Of a stretch of 12,900 nucleotides of DNA, positions 6,852 to 12,900 are shown piece after piece (within the stretch, counting starts at the first letter, position 1; every line of letters starts with the position of its first letter). The position numbers and the translations under genes are program-made. The stretch is from positions 1-12,900 of the forward strand of contig LT636184.1 in the NCBI GenBank assembly GCA_900128565.1, given 5' to 3'. The stretch comes from Stramenopiles sp. TOSAG23-6. Its lineage: Eukaryota > Sar. Under the pieces are notes generated by a model that was not told the origin of the DNA, did no database searches, and saw only the letters and a list, made by a program, of their open reading frames with translations.

Positions 6852-8582
6852 ATGACTAATAATCATAGAATCCAAATTAGTACTGGAGATGATCTTAATC
6901 GTGCAAGGATTCGTGGAGGATTTTGGGTACTCTGCTTTTTCACAGTTGTACTATTTTTCAGTTGGTACGAAAAAACAATTAGTTCTAGCTTTCGTCGTGA
7001 AAATGAGTTTGTAGAAGTTGACTGGAAAGCTCAAAATAATAACCACACCAGCATATTTAGTATTATAAATACTTGTAACTCTACGATAGCTAAAAACACA
7101 AATACTTTAGTGAAGCATGTACCGGCTCCATATATGACATTTCATGTCTATGCAATGTCTCTTTGCCAAAAGTCTGCTAAATATATATGCCGATTAATTC
7201 CAGTACTACGACAATATGCGTCCACTGTGCGACTCAAACTTGATTTTATTGGTTCTGGTAATGTTATTATGGGGTTTTCAGAAAGTTTTGGTTCAAAAGG
7301 AGTAGAAGGTGACGCCTATATTTTATGCCAGCAGCAAATTCTCTCTTCGTCGAGCTTTACAACTGAAGGAAACATTAAATTTTTAGACTTTCTCACTTGT
7401 GTCTATGGATCAGATAATTGCAATCATAATAGCGTACCAAATTTGTACAGACTCAAAACTTGTATTTCAAAACAATCAAGTAAAAAGGTTTTTAATGATT
7501 TTAAATTGTGCTTAAAAGGCTACACTGTAGCAAATTTATTAAAGCTTTCATATGATTCAAGTCAAGCCCAGAAAATAAAAAATGCACCGACTGCATATGT
7601 CAGTGAAGGTTGGACTGATTATAGATTTCCCCTCTTCGACAGTGGAAAGAATTCTGTCATTAGTAGTGATGATAATGATGAAATAATGAAGGATGGTGTA
7701 ACTATCGAAAATATTTCAAAATATACTTCGTATATTTCAAAGAAATACAGAAGAAATGGTTGTAATTCTCAGACTACGTCAGAAAGTAATTCTACTGAAA
7801 TGAAAGCTTTAATATGTACTGCTTCTGCAGAGTATGCAAGTTGGAATATCTTGGAGAATATCGACTCAAATATTTCTAAAAGTATAAAAACATCTGAGGA
7901 GCAGAATATAAAGGATAAAAACATAAAAGCGGCGAATTTTCTGAAATCTTTTAGCTTACAGCAACGTGACAGAGCTTGTGGAACTAAAGGTAGCAATGGT
8001 GATGTATGCTCCTTTTCTTTTGTTATTCACCCACTGTCGCATATATATTACTATATACCGTTACTATGTTTGATTGTATTTTTGTATTTATTAGCAGTTC
8101 GGGTTCGTAAAGGATACGAACGTTTAGTAAGACAATATCATAGCAATGATGGAGCAGCGAATTCCCATAGGAGTACTCATAATGGTATACAACTAATAAG
8201 TCTTAATGAAGTTATGCGTATACTTCCACCTGTTGTTACAGTTGATATAGGAAGAGATGACGGTAGACCGAGTAGTAGGGGACTTTCAAAAAAGGATATA
8301 CAAAAATTAGATACAGTTACTGTAGCTAATGATTCGCCCTACTTCTTGGAAAAAAGTACATGTAGTATATGTATGGAAATTATTCAAGTAGGCGAAGAGT
8401 TGTGTAAACTTAAATGTCGACATAATTTTCATATATCATGCCTTAGTGAATGGCTACAATTGAAAAATGAATGCCCTTCTTGTAGACAGCCGGTCATTAC
8501 ATTTAGTACTGCTGTTGCCGATGCTATTGTAGATGATAGTAATGAAACAGAAGTTAGTAATAATATTGAATCGATTCCATAA
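6852..8582 (+). CDS. Membrane-anchored RING-H2 E3 ubiquitin ligase
   Basis: A 576-residue protein. A hydrophobic segment at about 24-40 (FWVLCFFTVVLFFSWY) and another at about 395-416 (YYYIPLLCLIVFLYLLAV) flank a Cys- and Ser/Asn-rich domain with N-glycosylation sequons such as NHT and NST, so this domain is probably luminal or extracellular. After the second segment comes a basic cytosolic stretch. A RING-H2 finger follows at 504-545, with ligands C504, C507, C522, H524, H527, C530, C541 and C544 and W534 at the E2-binding position. Such proteins transfer ubiquitin from an E2 to membrane or secretory substrates. The layout recalls the PA-TM-RING type, but I cannot confirm a PA domain. The gene is intronless in this window. 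The ligase call is firm; the substrate is unknown. Confidence 0.9.
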   Translation: MTNNHRIQISTGDDLNRARIRGGFWVLCFFTVVLFFSWYEKTISSSFRRENEFVEVDWKAQNNNHTSIFSIINTCNSTIAKNTNTLVKHVPAPYMTFHVYAMSLCQKSAKYICRLIPVLRQYASTVRLKLDFIGSGNVIMGFSESFGSKGVEGDAYILCQQQILSSSSFTTEGNIKFLDFLTCVYGSDNCNHNSVPNLYRLKTCISKQSSKKVFNDFKLCLKGYTVANLLKLSYDSSQAQKIKNAPTAYVSEGWTDYRFPLFDSGKNSVISSDDNDEIMKDGVTIENISKYTSYISKKYRRNGCNSQTTSESNSTEMKALICTASAEYASWNILENIDSNISKSIKTSEEQNIKDKNIKAANFLKSFSLQQRDRACGTKGSNGDVCSFSFVIHPLSHIYYYIPLLCLIVFLYLLAVRVRKGYERLVRQYHSNDGAANSHRSTHNGIQLISLNEVMRILPPVVTVDIGRDDGRPSSRGLSKKDIQKLDTVTVANDSPYFLEKSTCSICMEIIQVGEELCKLKCRHNFHISCLSEWLQLKNECPSCRQPVITFSTAVADAIVDDSNETEVSNNIESIP

Positions 8583-8949
8583 AATTCAACTCCAGAGTAA
8601 TTATTTAAAAACTTTTTATATTTCTTTATTTAATTTTTTCCCAAATTAAAATTTGCTCTCCCGTTTTTACTTTATCATTTGATTTCAAAAATGCCTTTTC
8701 AATGATTGTAAGAAATGTTGCCGTTTCTTTACTTACAATTTTAAAGAATATTTTTTTGTTAAGCCATCAGCAAGTAATCTGGGTAGGGAGTGAGGGTATC
8801 ATTTGTGTATGAAATATCGATCAAATATCTATTTTTGAATTGTACAAATTGTCGAAAAATCGCCAAAAAAGTCCCCGGTTTGACAAATCAAACTTGAGTC
8901 AAGACTAAACTCGTGCGATCGGTCACAAAGACTCAAAGTAAAAAACGCA
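8583..8949. other. Intergenic, no gene seen
   Basis: AT-rich sequence between the RING gene and the aprataxin gene. T-rich stretches follow the RING stop codon. No domain-bearing open frame, RNA gene or clear repeat was found. The last 100 bases should include the aprataxin promoter or 5' UTR. Confidence 0.5.
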
Positions 8950-9634
8950 ATGATTCGGTCCATAGATGATGCGTCTCGGCCTCCCCCAGCTAAACGTCTC
9001 AAGGTTAGCACTTTGAGTAGTAAATCAACTAAAAATGTAAAATCTCGAATAGGTGGTTGGGCTAATGCTCTATATCGGTATTTAGAGAAACCAATGGCAG
9101 CTGAACTCAAATCTCAGATTGTTAGTGATTTTGGTGACGCCCTATTGATCAAAGATAAATATCCCAAGGCTTCTACACATTTGCTGCTTATACCAAAGGA
9201 AACATTACTTACTGCAAAAACAATTAGTTCTCTTTCAAAAGCTGATTTACCTAACCTCAAAACTTTCCATCAATATGCTTTTGATCNTGTCNAAAAAAAT
9301 NAANAAAGACAAAACTGCCCAGAACCAGGTTCGCTGTGGCTATCATTCTATACCATCAATGAACTTGGTACATCTTCATATTATATCTCAAGATTTCAGT
9401 TCTGTTTGTTTGAAAAACAAAAAACATTGGAATAGTTTCACTACAAAATTTTTTGTTAATCCAAAAATTATATTTGATGAGATCTCTCTGAAGGGAGGAT
9501 ATATTGTTGATAAAGTAGCAGCAAAGTTACTATTGAAGTCAGATCTTTGCTGTCATCGATGTGGCAAAAAAATGAAAAATATGCCAACTCTGAAGAAACA
9601 TATAGAGATATGTATTTGTAATACTATATTATAA
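8950..9634 (+). CDS. APTX: Aprataxin-type DNA-adenylate hydrolase (frameshifted at N bases)
   Basis: Two frames together give one protein of about 228 residues. The first (8950 to about 9290) has a Pro/Lys-rich start, then WANALYRYL and ALLIKDKYPKASTHLLLIPK, the opening of an aprataxin HIT domain. The second (to 9634) has GYHSIPSMNLVHLHIISQDF, holding the HIT catalytic motif, then CLKNKKHWNSF, characteristic of aprataxin, and a C-terminal zinc finger with C-x2-C and H-x3-C. Aprataxin removes AMP from 5' DNA ends left by abortive ligation, in the nucleus. The first His of the HIT triad position is Leu here (LVHLH), while the two following His are kept. The finger is C2HC rather than C2H2. The shift lies within 9287-9304, where four N bases occur, so it is most likely a consensus error. 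Confidence 0.88.
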
Positions 9635-9639
9635 CCAAN

Positions 9640-9673
9640 TTTNTTTTGANTTTTTTTNAATANTATATNATNA
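9640..9673. other. Cluster of ambiguous bases after the aprataxin gene
   Basis: Several N bases are interspersed in an AT-only stretch just after the stop codon. Together with those at 9287-9304 and 3370/3413, they mark low-quality or polymorphic consensus rather than a scaffold gap. The rest of the gap to 9873 shows no gene. Confidence 0.8.
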
Positions 9674-9789
9674 TAAACGAACCGAACACGAAATCGGGTA
9701 TTCTATTTAATTGAGAAAATTTCATTGATTTGTGTTTCAGTTGTTTACGGTTTACCTATTTTATGACTGGACAGCACAGTGGTCAATAA

Positions 9790-9799
9790 TATATATAAG
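9790..9799 (+). promoter_or_regulatory. Possible TATA element for the kinase gene
   Basis: TATATATAAG lies about 75 bases before ATG 9874, a reasonable distance for a TATA box with a short 5' UTR. In AT-rich DNA this could be chance. Confidence 0.3.
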
Positions 9800-9873
9800 A
9801 GGTAAACAATTGGAAAATTGGTTGTGTTGACATGTTCGCAGATATTTAGTGCCTGTGTCATATACAGAGAAAT

Positions 9874-12800
9874 ATGGGGAATATATTTCATTCGTCTACA
9901 AGTAAGCTTGAAGCTACTGCATCCTCATGGAGAAAGCACTATGACAAGGTAGAGCTAAATACGCTGATGCGTATATTCAAAAGTTTGACTTTAATTTCTG
10001 GTAACAGGAACGTACAGAGTGTAGAAAAAAAACTTTTCTTGCAATTATTTTCCTCTGGCACATCTATTCTTCCAGGACTGTATGCAGATAGATTATTTCA
10101 TTGTTTCGATCAAGATGGTAATGGTCGTATTGACTTCAAAGAATTCCTTGCTGGTCTAGCGGTACTTTGTCGGGGTTCACGAAAGGAAAAAGCTGAGTTT
10201 ATCTTTAAAATTTATGACTTGGATGGAAATGGAAAAGTGACTGGCAAAGAACTTCGATCGATGCTTTTTCATGTGCCTAAATCTGTGCTTGAGTTTAAGG
10301 CATGCGATGTGGTGAATCTGTCCACATCATCAGATATATCACACAGTACAGCAGATGCCCTAGCTCAATCTAATACTACTGATGAAATTTCAGCCAACTA
10401 CACTACAATGAATTTTGATACAACGGACACTTCTCATCAAAAACAACCCCAAACGAATATATCGTATACTGAGTCTATGAATAATCCGTCTGTTGAGGTT
10501 GACGTCGACAATCGAACTTCACGTGCTCAGGCAGTAGACATGGTATGTCATAATGCAGGTATTGACGTCGACACTGAATTAGACTTTAAAGATTTTATAG
10601 ATTTTTTGGATAAAACACCTCAATTAGAAGAATTTTGGCGAGAAATTGGGAAAAGCTGTTTGAAGCTTCGTCTACGACATTCAAATTCTACCGAGAATAC
10701 ACCAATGCGAAAATCTTCGAGGCCTCGTTTTAGACGACATAGCTCCGCATCATCTCGAAAAAGAAGTTCAATACAATCACTACGCCGTCATAGTGTAAGT
10801 TCCACGTCATCTGGAAAAAGAATTGTACAAAAATCATTACGTCGTCATAGTATAGGCTCCACCTCATCTCGAAAAAGAAGTTCAATACAATCATTACACC
10901 GTCATAGTGTTCTATCGAATACATTTTCTGATAGTGAAGACTTAGTGGCACATGATTTCGATTTTGGAGGTGTCAATTCTACATTTTATGAATCATCATC
11001 AGTTGATAGTTGTAGAATCAATTCAGATGAAGATTTTCGTCAGAGTAGTAAGTATAATCCTAGCAAATATAGAAACAAATCTATTCATTTAAATAATGAA
11101 AGTCCAATTGTCCAAGGAATAAAAAGTCTCCATGTTGATTTAAATGATAATACTAACCCTAACCCTAACCCTGATAGTCTCCATGTTGATTTAAATAATG
11201 ATAATACTTTATTATCCCCACGTAGTTATAATAGATATAGTAATATTTCTGATGATGACTATCTTTCAAATTCAACAACACGAAATAATAATTTTCGTGT
11301 ATCTATAAATTCTATAAAACGGCCACAAGCAATCAATACTGCATATGAGGAGAAAAGAAGGGACCATGCATTAGATGGTATTGATTTACTTCAATATGGT
11401 TTGGATAATAACCCTACCCCTACATCATGTGATAATGGTGTAATTCATTCACTATCTGGTACAAAGCATCCTATTGATGTAAATAAACAATTCATTGCTG
11501 TTGATGGAGATGAAACATTACAGAATACCTTATCTGTATTTCCTCCAATTTTAGGCGACGATACTACAAATAATACTATAAATAATAATACAAATAATGA
11601 TAAAAATAATACTATAAATAATAATACAAATAATGATGAAAATGATACTACAAATAATAACACTAATAGTTGGAATTATATGGAAGGTCGATTATGGAAA
11701 AGATCAAGGAAAGCTTTAAAATTTAATATTGATGTGTGGCACGAACGGTGGTATGTACGTTGTTCATGAATCCTTTCAATTCTATTGTTTTGTACCAAAT
11801 TTCGTAGCTAACATTTTTTTGTAAGAAAAATATTTTTCACAATCAATGTTCTTCACCATAATATGCTCTACGAATATCGGACCACGTCAGACAAACTTCC
11901 GAGTAAAGTTTACTTTTTAGATACTTGCATCATTACACGAGAGCCTGGATATTTTAGAGGCCCAAAACTTGCTAGTTCAGTTCGTGGTTTTAGTCTTAGT
12001 CCACGAAAACATCAAAAATTATCTTCATCTGCCAGAGGTTTTCGAACAGGCTCTTCTTTGATGAAAAGTATTTCAAAGTCAAAACGTGAAAAATTGTCTA
12101 CTCGAGAGTCAAAAACATCAAAAACATCAAAGTCATTAACTTTGGGTTCAAAAAAACCTCCGATACCTCCATCAAGTATACCTTTGAGCCGGTCTTTTTA
12201 CAAAAGCCGAAGAAGGTCTGTTACAGAACCAGACTTTAACTGTGTAAAAACCAATTATGAGGAATCATATAATGATCAAAATGAAATATCAATGGGAACT
12301 TTTGAAATTCTATGGGGTATTCGTATTAAACGTGAAGGCGGTGATAGTAATGATGTATGTTTTATTTTTTTTAATTTTTAATTTTTTTTCGTACGAAGTT
12401 TTGTACCTAACGATTTTTTTTTGAAATATTTTTCCAAAATACATGTAGAAAGAGGAGGATTTTGTCGGACTATATTTGCAACTTCAGAAGAAGTTAGAGA
12501 TGAATGGTGGAGTGCTTTGAGAATTGCTGCACATACTATACCTTTTGATGAAAAGTACGAATTGTTAAATTGTATTGGTCGTGTACGTTTACATCATGAA
12601 TTTTTTCTTTTGTACGAAATTTTGTACCTAACGATTTTGTTTTGAAATATTTTTTTACAATACTTGGTCGTTTTGCTTCAGTGTTTCTGTGTAAACGTAG
12701 GAAAATAAATGATGAGTTTGATGGGGCTAGTAATAATAATTGTTTGAATGTATCCCCATCCAAAGAACGATATTCTGATGATAAATATTATGCGGTTAAA

Positions 12801-12900
12801 GTTATAAGTGTCATGTATGTTTTATTTTTTTTCAATTTCGAAGTTTTTTTTTCGTACGAAATTTTGTACCTAACGATTTTTTTTTGAAATATTTTTCCAA
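9874..12900 (+). CDS. EF-hand / PH / protein kinase with repeated introns (3' partial)
   Basis: Exons, taking GT as intron start: 9874-11754, 11848-12354, 12445-12582, 12666-12814, continuing beyond the window. MGNIFHSS fits N-myristoylation. EF-hands: DQDGNGRIDFKE (79-90) and DLDGNGKVTGKE (115-126) are canonical; a third near 229-240 is degenerate, after an 85-residue Ser/Thr/Asn-rich insertion. Residues about 280-345 hold RRHS repeats, then long Asn-rich disorder. A PH domain begins at YMEGRLWKRSRK, continues across intron 1 as RWYV-LHHNMLYEYR, has a 100-residue Ser/Lys-rich insertion, and ends EEVRDEWWSALRIAA. The kinase starts YELLNCIGR-GRFASVFLC (glycine loop) and reaches YYAVKVI (ATP-binding Lys). 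It is probably a calcium- and lipid-responsive serine/threonine kinase at a membrane. The catalytic loop is not in the window. Confidence 0.85.
10735..10920 (+). repeat. 57-bp tandem repeats encoding RRHS motifs
   Basis: Three 17-19 residue units share (F/L)RRHS...SSRKRSSIQS or close variants, with a fourth start at LHRHSV. Each offers RRxS or RxxS sites, the preference of basophilic kinases, so this may be a regulatory phosphorylation segment. Confidence 0.8.
11125..11208 (+). repeat. 51-bp imperfect duplication around a CCCTAA tract
   Basis: AGTCTCCATGTTGATTTAAA occurs at 11125 and again at 11176. Between them lies CTAACCCTAACCCTAACCCT (11153-11172), coding for NPNPNP within the kinase gene. 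The repeated peptide is SLHVDLN. Confidence 0.9.
11570..11664 (+). repeat. 36-bp Asn-rich tandem repeat in the kinase gene
   Basis: Two near-identical 12-residue units (NNTINNNTNND plus K or E) and a third diverged one (NDTTNNNTNS) encode a low-complexity linker just before the PH domain. AT-rich codons match the window composition. Confidence 0.85.
11755..11847 (+). mobile_element. Introner-like intron 1 (non-AG 3' end)
   Basis: 93 nt, placed so that RWYV joins LHHNMLYEYR, the expected first two PH strands. It starts GTACGT and ends CACAATCAAT before G. ATGT is present at both borders (11753-11756, 11846-11849). It holds GTACCAAATTTCGTAG, the CTAAC motif at 11808-11812 and a T-rich tract. 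This is the most diverged of the four copies. The AG at 11824-11825 cannot restore a sensible frame. Confidence 0.75.
12355..12444 (+). mobile_element. Introner-like intron 2
   Basis: 90 nt, starting GTATGT and ending CAAAATACAT before G. ATGTA occurs at both borders (12353-12357, 12443-12447). It holds TTCGTACGAA, CTAAC at 12407-12411 and nine T. The joined protein reads GGDSNDVERGGFCRTIF. A canonical alternative exists here (GTAATG at 12347 to TGTAG ending at 12448), so this copy alone does not prove a non-AG end. Confidence 0.7.
12583..12665 (+). mobile_element. Introner-like intron 3 (non-AG 3' end)
   Basis: 83 nt, not a multiple of three, placed by the kinase glycine loop IGR-GRFASV. 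It starts GTACGT and ends ACAATACTT before G. The border bases TG are shared. CTAAC is at 12628-12632. The first AG downstream (12680-12681) would delete the glycine loop. TTGGTCGT also appears on both sides of the element (12575-12582, 12664-12671). Confidence 0.8.
12815..12900 (+). mobile_element. Introner-like intron 4 (cut by window end)
   Basis: Starts ATGTATGTTTTATTT, as intron 2 does, and is nearly identical to it through TTCGTACGAA, CTAAC (12870-12874) and the T tract to the window edge. By analogy it should end within about ten bases beyond the window. Confidence 0.75.

Noticed and set aside
8829-9110. Minus-strand frame across the aprataxin start
   Set aside because: It overlaps the conserved N-terminal HIT region on the other strand and has no domain.
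12347-12448. Canonical GT-AG version of kinase intron 2
   Set aside because: It is possible in frame, but it does not agree with the borders of introns 1 and 3, which share the TG-border scheme; kept only as an alternative.
1-12900. CRISPR array, tRNA, rRNA, transposase or viral genes
   Set aside because: No spaced direct repeats, cloverleaf, conserved rRNA sequence, or transposase, integrase or capsid motifs were seen.

Overview
The window looks like nuclear DNA of an AT-rich unicellular eukaryote. The genes are separate, lie on both strands and show no operon spacing. Their products are eukaryotic families: Sel1-MYND, ankyrin, PUB domain, membrane RING-H2, aprataxin, and an EF-hand/PH/protein kinase. 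At least one gene has introns, and short TTAGGG-type tracts are scattered about. TAA and TGA both act as ordinary stops. A protist such as a stramenopile or alveolate is plausible, but the sequence does not fix the lineage. Scattered N bases and two probable frameshifts show that the consensus is imperfect.

Layout. 1-1818 (+): two tandem paralogues of a Sel1-repeat protein with a C-terminal MYND zinc finger. The first is cut by the window edge. The second is interrupted at a run of ten G. Their 3' flanks are also duplicated and end in TTAGGG tracts. 2067-3320 (+): a protein with a degenerate EF-hand pair and a coiled coil. 3390-3992 (-): a small ankyrin-repeat protein with an acylation-type N-terminus. 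4308-5609 (-): an unrecognised protein carrying a fresh 51-bp tandem duplication. 5828-6382 (+): a PUB-domain protein, divergent from the previous gene. 6852-8582 (+): a membrane-anchored RING-H2 ubiquitin ligase. 8950-9634 (+): an aprataxin-type DNA end-repair enzyme, with a frameshift at N bases. 9874 to past the window end (+): a probably myristoylated EF-hand/PH/protein kinase.

The most unusual signal is in the last gene. Its 3' part is cut by four short introns (about 83-93 nt where complete) that are copies of one sequence family. All four share a GTAYGT start, a palindromic core, a CTAAC branch-point-like motif 34-36 nt from the 3' end (measured in the three complete copies) and a T-rich tract. 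The protein reading of the PH domain and the kinase glycine loop implies that the first and third do not end in AG. All three complete introns end in WT|G, with 2-5 bases containing TG repeated at both borders. This looks like a family of introner-like mobile introns with an unusual 3' splice signal. The window ends inside the fourth copy.

There is no sign that the genes form one pathway. The PUB and RING-H2 neighbours both belong to the ubiquitin system, but this may be chance. I saw no rRNA, tRNA, CRISPR array or classical transposase gene.
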